DNA from: Scytonema hofmannii PCC 7110
GTDB lineage: Bacteria > Cyanobacteriota > Cyanobacteriia > Cyanobacteriales > Nostocaceae
Assembly (NCBI RefSeq): GCF_000346485.2
Contig: NZ_KQ976354.1
Span: 372,001 to 436,000 of the forward strand
Reading direction: 5' to 3'
DNA: 64,000 nucleotides
Positions 51,766-60,677 of the stretch are shown here, one piece after another. The notes under the pieces are model-generated. The model saw only the letters and a list, made by a program, of their open reading frames with translations. It was not told the DNA's origin and searched no databases. A program made the position numbers and the translations under genes. The number at the start of each line of letters is the position of its first letter. The stretch's first letter is position 1.

Positions 51766-53094
51766 TTATTGCTGTAAATAGATCGCTCTGCTCTCACCTT
51801 CGCCATCTACAGTTAATCTGTAAATATAGATTCCACTCGGCAAGCGTTTGCCCTCATCGTCCGTACCATCCCAAACAACCGTTTTCGAGCCAGCACTTTG
51901 GTCTTTTTCATCAATCAGTTTGCGAACCTGCTTGCCAAAACGATTCCACATATGGATTGTGACTCTGCTAGCAGCTTGTGGTAACGTATATCCGATCTCG
52001 ATCGATCTCTCATATTCTTTGGGTGTCACTGTCTCCAGAAATCGGGTGGGAGCAAATGACTCAGCAAATGTCTCAGATCGAGTTCCTACGGGAGCTTCAG
52101 AATATTTGTACACTGTTTGACCTGCAGCATAGCCGACAGTGACGGGATTGCCTAGGAAGCGAAATCGATTAATAAATTTGCCAATCTCATCGGCATTTTC
52201 CCATGTTTTGCCACCGTCACGAGTTACACTGCTAGTACCTTTCTCGAAACTTTCATCTCCCCAACCACCAACCCAACCATGGGTTTCATTAATAAATCCG
52301 ACACCTTCAAGGTTGGCATTCCCTTGAACGGGTAACCTTACCCAACTCTGTCCACCATCTGTTGTCTTTAGAATCGCAGCTTCCTTAAAATTTTCTAAAG
52401 AGACAAACCCAATCTCATTATTAAGAAAATGAATTTTCCACCCCCACTCTCCTTGAGGAAAAGACAGATTTTTAACGCGATTTTCCCAAGTCTGTCCCCC
52501 ATCTTCTGTGTATAAAACCACTGGTGTCAAATCCTCGTACCTCGGGTTCTCTTTGTCAGAAATCCCGCCAACGACCCAGCCACGCTCTGGGGTTGGAAAA
52601 TAGACGTCTATTAAATTTGAGGCATATTGACTCATATCCCAAGCAGTCCAAGTTTCCCCGCCATCAACGCTTTTCATCATGCGGGCAACTTCACTGGGAA
52701 AGTTGGTACCAGAAGCATAGATCGCCAAATCATTGACAGCATAAAGACCACAAACTGCTACGGGAGCTTTTTGAGGTATATTCTCCACAGCCTGCCAATT
52801 CTCGCCACCATCAAGCGTGCGATACAGACGTAAGTCCGGTGTCAGTGTTCCTACCCAGCCCTTCAGGTTATTGGCAAAACTTACACACCTTAAGTAAACT
52901 GCGTTGTTACTGTCTGTGACCTGGGCTTTAAATTTGATATCCCAACTAGCACCTCCATCAGTGGTTTTGAGAATATGACCGTCGCTATTGACAGACCAAG
53001 CCACTGTAGGGTTAATTAGCCATATATCGTCGTACCTTGAGCCAGCTATTGGAGCACGAGTGGGCGACCACTGTAACTTCGTATTTGTCAGCAT
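51766..53094 (-). CDS. BNR/Ycf48-like beta-propeller with C-terminal FlgD-like domain
   Basis: A 442-residue protein. Blades of the sortilin/BNR or photosynthesis-assembly (Ycf48) type recur: HILKTTDGGASWDIKF, YRTLDGGENWQAVE, MKSVDGGETWTAWD, LYTEDGGQTWENRV, LKTTDGGQSWVRLP and TRDGGKTWENAD, all with the TxDGGxxW turn. The last 85 residues (SIEIGYTLPQAASRVTIHMW, NRFGKQVRKLIDE, TVVWDGTDDEGKRLPSGIYIYR) form a FlgD-Ig/T9SS-C-terminal-like domain. The start MLTNTKLQWSPTRAPIAG has no signal peptide; AGGAG lies 12 bases upstream. It is the first gene of the minus-strand run propeller - cupredoxin - multicopper oxidase. It may scaffold or sense. Function unknown. Confidence 0.85.
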   Translation of the reverse strand: MLTNTKLQWSPTRAPIAGSRYDDIWLINPTVAWSVNSDGHILKTTDGGASWDIKFKAQVTDSNNAVYLRCVSFANNLKGWVGTLTPDLRLYRTLDGGENWQAVENIPQKAPVAVCGLYAVNDLAIYASGTNFPSEVARMMKSVDGGETWTAWDMSQYASNLIDVYFPTPERGWVVGGISDKENPRYEDLTPVVLYTEDGGQTWENRVKNLSFPQGEWGWKIHFLNNEIGFVSLENFKEAAILKTTDGGQSWVRLPVQGNANLEGVGFINETHGWVGGWGDESFEKGTSSVTRDGGKTWENADEIGKFINRFRFLGNPVTVGYAAGQTVYKYSEAPVGTRSETFAESFAPTRFLETVTPKEYERSIEIGYTLPQAASRVTIHMWNRFGKQVRKLIDEKDQSAGSKTVVWDGTDDEGKRLPSGIYIYRLTVDGEGESRAIYLQQ

Positions 53095-53424
53095 TTTATA
53101 GTTAATCTCCTAGATACAGGTACTGAATGCTTACAAATAAGTCCCTACCGATTGGCGGAACGGAAGTTAAGCTTGGAAGCTCTTCTTCTATTTCTTAATC
53201 GGTGGAAGCAAAATCAACTTATGCACTTGCTCGCAAGTAAGTAGCCACTATGTCCTTTCGTACATTCCTATATCTATTAGCAACCGCTGATACTGTATTG
53301 TGAAGATTAGTTAAAAAATTACGCGATCGCCATAAACCTTGAAGAAGAAAAGCCATTACCCTGTGCTTATTTATCTAATTGCTCATACAGTTAATAAAGA
53401 GCTTTTTGCATAGGTTGATCGACC
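53095..53424. other. Divergent intergenic region, no gene
   Basis: 330 bases between the copper-protein group and the M48 gene. It holds copy 2 of a dispersed repeat at 53302-53358. Both promoters should be here, but I cannot identify boxes with confidence. Confidence 0.5.
53302..53358. repeat. Dispersed 57-bp repeat, copy 2
   Basis: GAAGATTAGTTAAAAAATTA, then CGCGATCGCCATAAACCTTG and AAGAAGAAAAGCCATTA, is similar to 48096-48152. Confidence 0.6.
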
Positions 53425-55170
53425 ATGAAACGCAGATGGAAGTCGCTGCTACTATCGACGAGTTGGGTACTACTTTCCATTGGGACATCTATTATCATTA
53501 TTCTCACCCATCCCCTAGTATCACCCGCAAAAGAACCTGCAGCGTCTACTACTGAAACTACCAAGACCCCTACTCCAGATCAGTCACCAGTCGTGATTCC
53601 AGAAGCGACGGAGACAACAAAACCTGTCGTTGTTCCAACAGCGACGGAGACGAAGCAGCCAACTGAGTCAACACCACCAACGCCCTCACCAGCAGCAACC
53701 GATCCAAAGAAGCCAACAGATTCCAAGAAACCAACAGCTTCAGAAGAGAAAAAGCCTGAGTCAGCCGCAGAACCTGCACCTACCCCTGAAGAAATTGCCC
53801 GCCAACAAAAACTGATGGAAGCGGATAAGCTTCACCAGTCGGGACAAATTGCTTCTGCAGAAAAACTTTATCGTGAAGCAAAAGAACCTTTTGCCAAATC
53901 ATCTGAGACTCAACCGCGCAAAGAAGCAATTGTTGACCCTGCACAATTGTCACCTGGGGCTAAAGTTTACTGGCGGGAAGCAGAAGCGGGAATTGCCAGT
54001 CAGTTGTATACGAGAACTATGGTACCGCTAGAGCTTTTGGTTCAGCAGTACCCCGAATTTATTCCCGGTCATATTAAATATGCTGAAGTCCTCAAACAGG
54101 ACGACCAAGAAAAAAAAGCATTGGATGTTTTGGAACGTGCGGCGACGCTGTATCCCAATCAACCAGATTTAATTAAAACAAGAGTTGCAGCACTCGCAGA
54201 GGCTAGAAAATGGATGGAAGCTTCCTTAGCTGCACGTCAATTCGCTCTGCTTAACCCAAATAATCCCCAAGCGCCTGAGTTTGCAGAACTGGCAGAGACA
54301 CATCTCAAGCGTTATAAATCCCATATTAGGGCAAAAGTTAGAGGAAATACAATTGCTAACATTGTAACTGGTGTCTTGGGTTATGCAGTGACAGGTAGTC
54401 TTCTCGGTCCGTTTACTGCGCTTGACTCTACCATCATGCTTATGCGGGGTGAGAAATCTGTTGGCGAGTCAGTAGCAAAGCAGGCGCGAAAGCAACTGGA
54501 TTTAGTTAAAGATGAGGCAATTTTAGGATATGTGGATGGCATCGGTCAGAAACTTGCCAAGGTTTCAGGACGTAATGACTTTAAATACGAGTTTTTTGTC
54601 ATCCCTGAAGAAAGTTTGAACGCTTTTGCACTCCCAGGTGGGAAAGTATTTGTTAATGCAGGTGCGATCGCTAAAACCAAATCAGAAGCCGAATTAGCCG
54701 GATTAATCGGTCACGAGCTATCTCATGTCGTCCTTTCCCACGGTTTTCAACTCGCCACTCAAGGAAATCTCATTGGCAACTTAACTCAATATATTCCCTA
54801 TGGCGGTACTATTGGGCAACTGTTTGCCATGAGTTACAGTCGAGATATGGAACGCCAAGCAGATACTCTTGGGACACGTCTCATTGTTGCATCAGGATAT
54901 GCTGCTGATGGTTTGCGGAATTTAATGGTGACACTGGATAAAGAGCAAAAATACAAACCGCCTCAGTGGTTATCTTCCCACCCAGGGGGTAATGAACGAG
55001 TCCGCTATTTAGAAAACCTGATTTCACAAAATCAATACAACCGTTACACCTACGAGGGGGTAGCGCGTCACATGGATATTCAGCAAAAAGCAAAACAGAT
55101 ACTGAAAGAGCAAAAAGAAAAAAAAGAACGTCTCCGGAAAAAAAAAGACAGAATTGATGAATCAAAATGA
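53425..55170 (+). CDS. M48-family metalloprotease with TPR-like region
   Basis: A 581-residue exported or membrane-anchored zinc protease. An N-terminal hydrophobic helix (WVLLSIGTSIIIILTHPLVS) is followed by a Pro/Thr/Lys-rich stretch (about 35-125) likely disordered. Then a TPR-like helical region (about 130-290; KLHQSGQIASAEKLYREAKE, KKALDVLERAATLYPNQPDL) leads to the M48 domain. Zinc ligands H430 and H434 are in HELSHVVLSH, and the third ligand Glu is in YSRDMERQADTLG. It ends in a Lys/Glu-rich tail. It resembles BepA/YfgC-type periplasmic proteases with TPRs but in reversed domain order. A COP23 gene follows 53 bases after it. Confidence 0.9.
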   Translation: MKRRWKSLLLSTSWVLLSIGTSIIIILTHPLVSPAKEPAASTTETTKTPTPDQSPVVIPEATETTKPVVVPTATETKQPTESTPPTPSPAATDPKKPTDSKKPTASEEKKPESAAEPAPTPEEIARQQKLMEADKLHQSGQIASAEKLYREAKEPFAKSSETQPRKEAIVDPAQLSPGAKVYWREAEAGIASQLYTRTMVPLELLVQQYPEFIPGHIKYAEVLKQDDQEKKALDVLERAATLYPNQPDLIKTRVAALAEARKWMEASLAARQFALLNPNNPQAPEFAELAETHLKRYKSHIRAKVRGNTIANIVTGVLGYAVTGSLLGPFTALDSTIMLMRGEKSVGESVAKQARKQLDLVKDEAILGYVDGIGQKLAKVSGRNDFKYEFFVIPEESLNAFALPGGKVFVNAGAIAKTKSEAELAGLIGHELSHVVLSHGFQLATQGNLIGNLTQYIPYGGTIGQLFAMSYSRDMERQADTLGTRLIVASGYAADGLRNLMVTLDKEQKYKPPQWLSSHPGGNERVRYLENLISQNQYNRYTYEGVARHMDIQQKAKQILKEQKEKKERLRKKKDRIDESK

Positions 55171-55223
55171 CACACTTGATCGTCACTAGAAATATCAACT
55201 CCCTACTCTGAACCGGTGTAATT

Positions 55224-55994
55224 ATGTTATCCCAATCTCTAAAGATTTTATTTTTGAGCGGTCTTGGTTTATCTTTGCTTCTGAATCCTTCAACTGCATT
55301 TGCTCAATCCCGCAGTGGTGATGTCGTTGTACCAACAGAACCGGGTAATGGTTCTGTTAGACCAAGCACGGAAACAGGTCGTTCAACAACAACAAGTACA
55401 TCAACAACTAGCGATCGCGGTCAGCGTTTTAGCTGTCGCTACCATAATGGTAATTATACCGTGATGTACAATCCAGAAGCTTTTCCTGGTGACTACTTTG
55501 CTTGGGCAACTCCCAGAACTTTAGGTGGCGGTTGGAATGCAGAACAGCGCTGCAATGAAATTGCCAGACGTTTGGAATCTTACCGTCCTGATGGCTTGGT
55601 AGAACTTAAGTCAGCCGTAGAGAACGGAGAAAACACTGTTTGTGTGACCACTGATGCTAGACCCAGCTGTCGAATTGTGCTGACAGTACCTCGCGGTCAA
55701 GATCCCGATGTTGTCCGCAATGGCATTTTCCAAAACCTAGTGACTGCGGATAACGGCGAACAAACCACTGCTGTCAATACCTTCACAGGTCGTGGCGGTG
55801 ACCTCAGCAACATAGGTAAAATTTTTGGTGTGAAAACACCTGTATCTTCATCAAAAGCACCTATCAATCTGAAACCTTTCCTATCTCCTGCTGATGGTGG
55901 TACTGGAGCTAAACTTAGTAATGGAGTTAAGCTTCCTAGCTCACCATCTAAACCTAGTGGTAACACTCGGTTGAATCCTAATAAACTGCGTTAA
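55224..55994 (+). CDS. COP23-domain secreted protein
   Basis: A 256-residue protein with an N-terminal signal peptide (LKILFLSGLGLSLLLNPSTAFAQ). The COP23 domain (about 75-195) reads RFSCRYHNGNYTVMYNPEAF, PRTLGGGWNAEQRCNEIARR, SYRPDGLVELKSAVENGENT, VCVTTDARPSCRIVLTVPRG; four cysteines probably form two disulphides. COP23 was named for a 23-kDa circadian-oscillating, membrane-associated protein of cyanobacteria. The C-terminal 55 residues are Pro/Ser/Lys-rich and flexible. It is co-directional with the M48 protease gene and is a possible client or partner. Start ATG 55224. Confidence 0.88.
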   Translation: MLSQSLKILFLSGLGLSLLLNPSTAFAQSRSGDVVVPTEPGNGSVRPSTETGRSTTTSTSTTSDRGQRFSCRYHNGNYTVMYNPEAFPGDYFAWATPRTLGGGWNAEQRCNEIARRLESYRPDGLVELKSAVENGENTVCVTTDARPSCRIVLTVPRGQDPDVVRNGIFQNLVTADNGEQTTAVNTFTGRGGDLSNIGKIFGVKTPVSSSKAPINLKPFLSPADGGTGAKLSNGVKLPSSPSKPSGNTRLNPNKLR

Positions 55995-56029
55995 TTGTAT
56001 ACCAGTCCTTAATCATTTGCGATCAAACT

Positions 56030-56062
56030 AGAACCCCGACTTCTCAAAGAAGTCGGGGTTCT
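56030..56062. repeat. Hairpin repeat AGAACCCCGACTTCT
   Basis: AGAACCCCGACTTCT is mirrored by AGAAGTCGGGGTTCT with a CAA loop. Family member of the 4411 hairpin, here 35 bases after the COP23 gene and a likely terminator. Confidence 0.7.
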
Positions 56063-56084
56063 AAGTCTTTCAGTAATATCAAGT

Positions 56085-56246
56085 TTAGGGATTTCCAAGA
56101 AATAAATTATCCAATCTTGTGGTACGGGCGTCCTCGCCCGTCCTATATAAGTGGCGGGCGGGACGTCGCCCGTCCTATATAAGTGGCGGGCGGGACGCCC
56201 GCACCACAAGAGAAAGTTGGATATTTTTTTATTTGGAAGTCCCTTA
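56085..56246. mobile_element. MITE family A, copy 3
   Basis: The left end TTAGGGATTTCCAAGAAATA, then the ATCCAATCTTGTGG block; the right end is CCACAAGAGAAAGTTGGATA then TTTATTTGGAAGTCCCTTA. The loop holds two tandem copies of a unit containing CGGGCGGGACG and CCTATATAAGTGG. Copies 1 and 2 are at 6696 and 22258. Confidence 0.75.
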
Positions 56247-56841
56247 GTTAAAGATTGAGCGTAAAGACAGACTTGAATTATTTAATGCCCGATCGTGTCG
56301 AATCATCAGCAGAAGCACCATTTATTTATAGAAGTCACGCTAAAAACGGTAATTGTTATTTTTATTCTTGCGCGATAATATATGTAATTAAAAAGAATAA
56401 AGGCGACATCTTAGCTATCCAAAAACAAGATATCAAATTAGTCACTATAAATGCTCTTTTAATATTATTGGGAAAAGTGGGTTTAGTAGGATATTTTAAT
56501 AAATCCTTGATTATCCTGTTGAGAAGTTATAAGATATTATTTAATTCAGTTTCTGAGCTAGAAGCATCACCAAGTAGCTTGTTAAACCATGGCAATTTAA
56601 TTATTAAATGCCACAGAAACATTAAGTATCGGGGCGAACAATCAATAATTCTTTCAAATCTTACACTAACAAACCAAGTCCGATATTGACTTGTCACTTC
56701 TTCTTGAACACGAATTGAATTCGTATTGGGGAAAGCGGGTTGTAAGAATTTGATTTCTATTTTTAATAACAACTCTTACTTGACCTTAATTTAAAACTTA
56801 CAGTGTTTAGAAATTCCCAATATACGACTAGGAATTTATTA
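56247..56841. other. Intergenic, AT-rich, one doubtful frame
   Basis: A 144-codon frame from TTG at 56255 to 56689 has no ribosome site and no recognised motif; its one hydrophobic stretch (ALLILLGKVGLVGYF) does not make a convincing protein. I treat the region as non-coding. The part near 56690-56840 should hold the P450 promoter. Confidence 0.45.
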
Positions 56842-58173
56842 ATGACTGATACATTTTATTCTCAAAAATATTTGCATTTTAGTCACGTATTGCAAGCTAT
56901 AAAAAAACCCCTCAAGTTCTTCAATGAAGCAAGGGAATACGGTGATATTCTTTCCTCACGTTTTGGTTGGACACCAGTTTTAATACTTAATAATCCCAAC
57001 TACATTGAAGAGGTTTTTTGTCGCAAAAGCAGGGTGTTTATGAGAAAAGGTCATTTCTTGCACAATAACTCCAAGTTACTTTTAGGTAATGGTTTGTTTC
57101 TCAGTGAAGGGAAGTTCTATCATCATCAGCGCAAATTGGCTCAACCTGCTTTCCACAAACAGATGGTTACTTCTTACGGAGAAGTGATGGTTGAGGAGAC
57201 CAAGCACGCCATCGCCACTTGGCAAGATGGGCAAAAGCGGGATGTTTACCAGGAGTTTGTTGGCATCACCCTGTCGATAATAGCCAAATGTATGTTGGGT
57301 GATGAGTTAGACACTGTGGCTGCAAGCAAAGTGACTGCTGCTCTAGATGCAACCATGAACCGTCTGGTAAAGCGCATGAATGCTCTGTTTTTAGTGCCTA
57401 ATTGGCTACCCACTCCGAGTCATCTGCGATTTCGTGAAGCAGTTAAGCAGTTAGATCAAATTATTTATGACATTATTCATCAACGCCATACCAGTAAACA
57501 AGACCGAGGAAACTTTCTTGACCTGCTACTATACGCTCAACAAAAAGATGGCAGCAAAATAACATTACAACAATTACGGGATGAGGTAGTCAATATTTTT
57601 CTTGCAGGTCATGAAACTACAGCGATCGCGTTGACTTGGATATCCTTTCTCCTCTCGCAACATCCATTAATAGAGGCAAAATTAATCGAGGAATTACAGA
57701 CAGTTCTGAGCGGAAGAACCCCTACGGTGGCAGACTTATCTCAGTTACGCTACACCGAAGCAATTGCCCTAGAGGCTTTACGGCTCTATCCTCCGGTCTG
57801 GTTATTGGAGCGCATCGCTTTAGAGAATACAGAAATAGCTGGATATCCAGTGCCAAAAGGGACTTGGCTTTTTGCTAGTCCGTGGTCTGCACACCGCAAC
57901 CCTGACTTTTTTCCCGAACCGGAAAAATTCAATCCTAGTCGCTGGGAGGATAGCTTAGCAAAACGGTTACCTTTAGGAGCCTATTTCCCCTTTGGTATGG
58001 GAGCGCGGAATTGTCTTGGCAAGGATTTTGCCATGATGGAACTCGTTCTTCTCATAGCGACAATCTTCCAAAATTTCCAGTTAAAGCTAGCACCAGAGTA
58101 TCCAGTTGAGATTCTCCCATCCTTAACACTACGTCCCAAACATGGGATGAGAATGTTGTTAACAAGGCGTTAG
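56842..58173 (+). CDS. Cytochrome P450
   Basis: A 443-residue heme mono-oxygenase, read from ATG 56842 because AGGAA lies 8 bases ahead; the GTG at 56803 is less likely. P450 marks are the oxygen-binding helix AGHETTAIALTW, the E-x-x-R in EALRLYPPVW, the PERF-like PEKFNPSRW, and the heme loop FPFGMGARNCLGKDF with C391 as the iron ligand. It resembles CYP110/CYP120-type enzymes of cyanobacteria, which act on fatty acids or terpenoids. Soluble, with no membrane anchor. KAS III, DevB-like and DevC-like genes follow on the same strand, so it likely hydroxylates a lipid or polyketide made by this set. Confidence 0.93.
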   Translation: MTDTFYSQKYLHFSHVLQAIKKPLKFFNEAREYGDILSSRFGWTPVLILNNPNYIEEVFCRKSRVFMRKGHFLHNNSKLLLGNGLFLSEGKFYHHQRKLAQPAFHKQMVTSYGEVMVEETKHAIATWQDGQKRDVYQEFVGITLSIIAKCMLGDELDTVAASKVTAALDATMNRLVKRMNALFLVPNWLPTPSHLRFREAVKQLDQIIYDIIHQRHTSKQDRGNFLDLLLYAQQKDGSKITLQQLRDEVVNIFLAGHETTAIALTWISFLLSQHPLIEAKLIEELQTVLSGRTPTVADLSQLRYTEAIALEALRLYPPVWLLERIALENTEIAGYPVPKGTWLFASPWSAHRNPDFFPEPEKFNPSRWEDSLAKRLPLGAYFPFGMGARNCLGKDFAMMELVLLIATIFQNFQLKLAPEYPVEILPSLTLRPKHGMRMLLTRR

Positions 58174-58182
58174 GTGTTTTAA

Positions 58183-58214
58183 CAGTGACCAGTGACCAGT
58201 GACCAGTGACCAGT
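58183..58214 (+). repeat. STRR heptamers (CAGTGAC)n after the P450 gene
   Basis: Four CAGTGAC units begin 10 bases after the TAG stop in coding orientation. The flank AGTTAATTCCCATACTTAAA, then CGTAGGGGA, forms a small hairpin and is like the flank of the array at 15747. Confidence 0.85.
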
Positions 58215-58288
58215 TAATTCCCATACTTAAACGTAGGGGAGTTGGATAAAGAATTGAGTCAATAAAATTAGAGAAAGATAAAACAAAA

Positions 58289-59404
58289 ATGCAGCTATTA
58301 GTTGATTCCTTAAGTAAAAGTTTAAACACTCGTTCTTTTCTAGAAAGAATGCAGGTTTACAAAACCCCGGTCTCCCAAATCAAGTCATTAGGAGTCTATC
58401 TCCCCGAACACATTGTTGACAATGAAGAACTTGCGGCGATGATTGAGGGACCGAGCGCACTCAAAAACAATTTACCCAAACTGATAGAACGACTGACTGG
58501 TATCAAAACTCGGCACTATGCTAAAGAAGGGACATCCCCATCCGAACTAGCAGTACAAGCAGCTTGGCGAGCTCTTGAGACAGCTAACTTAAGCATTAAT
58601 GATATTGATACCCTTATATTTGCAGCTACGGATACCGATATCATAGAACCCGCTACTGCCAACATTGTGCAAGCAAAAATGGGAATTTCAAGAATTAACG
58701 CTTTTGATGTTAAGAATGCTTGTAATAGTGTTCTGCAAGCTCTAAATATTGCCAATAGCCTAATTGCAAATGGTGCTGCACGCCGAGTTTTGATTGTCAG
58801 TGGTGAAGTTGGGAGTTATACCGTTAATCGTAAAATTTCTAGTAAAGAGGAACTTCGTACCAAAATTGGCGGATTAACCTTGGGGGATGGTGGGGCTGCG
58901 ATCGTTGTTGAGCCATCAGATGGAAAGTTAGGATTTCTAGAGCTAAACCTAATGAGTATGGGTGAATACTGGCACTTATGTCACATTCCCGAAGACCCAA
59001 ATTGGCGTCATAGTTCTGAAGGAATGTTATTTTATAAATTTTATCTGGATTTGCCTGAGTTGGCTAAATTAATAAACAAGTATACCGTTCCTTATTTCCA
59101 GGAATATAACCATTACCGCCAGCAAGAATTTCAAGAAGGTCCTTTTTACGATCATTTGGCTTTAGTAGTGGGACACCAAATTTCTAAACGTTTTATTGAG
59201 GATGTCCGTCAGGCTTTGAACATTCCTCCATATAAGTCAATGATTACAGTCGAATATTTTGGGAATACAGCTAGTACAGCAATTCCTCTAGCTTTACACA
59301 ACGCTATAGATTCGGGGTTGTTAAATTGGGGAACGGGACAGGAAGTCATGCTCTTTGGGGCTGCTAGTGGTTATGGTATTGGACATTTACGCGTGCGAAT
59401 TTAA
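58289..59404 (+). CDS. 3-oxoacyl-ACP synthase III (KAS III, FabH-like)
   Basis: A 371-residue thiolase-fold condensing enzyme. The active site is complete: C145 (DVKNACNSVLQAL), the His in LVVGHQISKRFI, and the Asn in YFGNTASTAIPLAL. Other KAS III marks are SLGVYLPEHIVDNEEL near residue 33, TGIKTRHYAKEGTSPSELAV and GLTLGDGGAAIVVEPSD. It joins acyl-CoA or acyl-ACP to malonyl-ACP. An unusual 20-30-residue lead precedes the fold; a second in-frame ATG near residue 21 (MQVYKTPVSQIK) could be the start. The variation in the mid-region suggests a specialised rather than housekeeping FabH. The DevB-like gene begins 14 bases after the stop. Confidence 0.9.
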   Translation: MQLLVDSLSKSLNTRSFLERMQVYKTPVSQIKSLGVYLPEHIVDNEELAAMIEGPSALKNNLPKLIERLTGIKTRHYAKEGTSPSELAVQAAWRALETANLSINDIDTLIFAATDTDIIEPATANIVQAKMGISRINAFDVKNACNSVLQALNIANSLIANGAARRVLIVSGEVGSYTVNRKISSKEELRTKIGGLTLGDGGAAIVVEPSDGKLGFLELNLMSMGEYWHLCHIPEDPNWRHSSEGMLFYKFYLDLPELAKLINKYTVPYFQEYNHYRQQEFQEGPFYDHLALVVGHQISKRFIEDVRQALNIPPYKSMITVEYFGNTASTAIPLALHNAIDSGLLNWGTGQEVMLFGAASGYGIGHLRVRI

Positions 59405-59417
59405 TGACCCCAAAAAT

Positions 59418-60617
59418 ATGGCAAAAGATAAAGAAAGCCGATTACTTGAAGAAAAACCATCATATGGGTGGCGAATAATATTGGCGTTTTCGATTGTATT
59501 TGCCATGGTGATAATATTTATACCTGTTTTTTCACGATTACGGTATAATAGCCAAACTGTGTTGCCAAAACCCCGTCAGATAATTCCTCCTAGAGTGGCA
59601 ATTACTGCCTTGGGACGTTTAGAGCCTCAAGGCGGAGTCACTCAGTTATCTGCTCCCAGTTCACTCACAGGTACCCAAATAGAAAAACTGTTGGTCAAAG
59701 AAGGAGACACAGTTCGAACAGGGCAAATAATAGCGTTCCTCCAAGGTTATGTTCAAGCAACAGCGGCACTAAGACAGGCACAAGACAAAGTGGAAGTTGC
59801 TCGCGCTCAATTAGCGCAGGTCAAAGCCGGAGCAAAGTCCGCAGACATTGAGGCTCAAAAGGCAGTACTGATAGGTTTAGAAACTCAACTACAAGGAGAA
59901 ATTGCGACTCAACGAGCGACAATCGCTCGTTTACAAGCTCAATTAGACAATGCTCAAATAGAGAACGAGCGGTATCAAAATTTATACACACAAGGTGCCA
60001 TTTCAGCTTCTATTGCAGACAGTAAAAGTTTGGAATTTCAGACAGTGAAGCAGCAACTCATAGAAGCTAAAGCAAATTTAAACAAGAGCGTATACACTCT
60101 TACTGCTCAAATAAAAGAGGCAAAAGCCAAACTAATAGGTCTTGACCAAGTGCGTCATGTAGATGTCCAGGTGGCACAATCGGAACTCAAGAGTGCCATA
60201 ACTGCAGTCATGCAAGCAAGCGCAGAACGAGATTTAAGTTATGTTAAATCTCCTATCAATGGAAAAATTTTAAAAGTTCATGCCAAAACAGGAGAGATAG
60301 TTAGCAACTCAGGTATTGTTGAGATAGGTAACACATCTCAAATGTATGTAATTGCAGAAGTTTATCAAACAGATATTAAGAAAGTGCGTCTAGGTCAAAA
60401 AGCTACTGTTACAAGTACTGCGTTTAGTAGAAAAATATTGGGAACAGTCAGCAAGATTGGTTTACAAGTTAGCAAACAGAGTACTTTAAGTCTTAATCCA
60501 GGGGTAGACACAAATCGCAGAGTGATTAAGGTAAAAATCCGAATAGATAATCCAGTTGACAGTAGCCAGGTCGCAGGTTTAACCAACTTACAGGTGGATG
60601 TAGCTATTCAAATATAA
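59418..60617 (+). CDS. DevB-like membrane fusion protein (HlyD family)
   Basis: A 399-residue periplasmic adaptor from ATG 59418 (MAKDKESRLLEEKPSYGW); a longer in-frame start at 59355 would lie inside the KAS III gene. One membrane helix at about 22-42 is followed by the lipoyl/barrel segment VAITALGRLEPQGGVTQLSA, with IEKLLVKEGDTVRTGQIIAF. A coiled-coil hairpin of about 150 residues comes next, then YVKSPINGKILKVHAKTGEI and the beta-barrel end. In DevBCA exporters it links the inner-membrane ATPase complex to TolC to export heterocyst glycolipids. The DevC-like permease follows 60 bases on. A lipid-like product made by KAS III and P450 is an attractive cargo. Confidence 0.92.
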   Translation: MAKDKESRLLEEKPSYGWRIILAFSIVFAMVIIFIPVFSRLRYNSQTVLPKPRQIIPPRVAITALGRLEPQGGVTQLSAPSSLTGTQIEKLLVKEGDTVRTGQIIAFLQGYVQATAALRQAQDKVEVARAQLAQVKAGAKSADIEAQKAVLIGLETQLQGEIATQRATIARLQAQLDNAQIENERYQNLYTQGAISASIADSKSLEFQTVKQQLIEAKANLNKSVYTLTAQIKEAKAKLIGLDQVRHVDVQVAQSELKSAITAVMQASAERDLSYVKSPINGKILKVHAKTGEIVSNSGIVEIGNTSQMYVIAEVYQTDIKKVRLGQKATVTSTAFSRKILGTVSKIGLQVSKQSTLSLNPGVDTNRRVIKVKIRIDNPVDSSQVAGLTNLQVDVAIQI

Positions 60618-60677
60618 TGACCAACAAAAGTAAAACTAAATGACTCACAAAACTGGATTTCTAAGTTATGAAACCAT

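Noticed and set aside
51200-51781. 193-codon plus-strand frame opposite the cupredoxin
   Set aside because: Mirror of the duplicated cupredoxin gene, Ser/Thr-rich as expected of an antisense frame.
56255-56689. 144-codon plus-strand frame with a hydrophobic stretch
   Set aside because: TTG start without ribosome site, AT-driven composition, no recognisable motif; left as uncertain.
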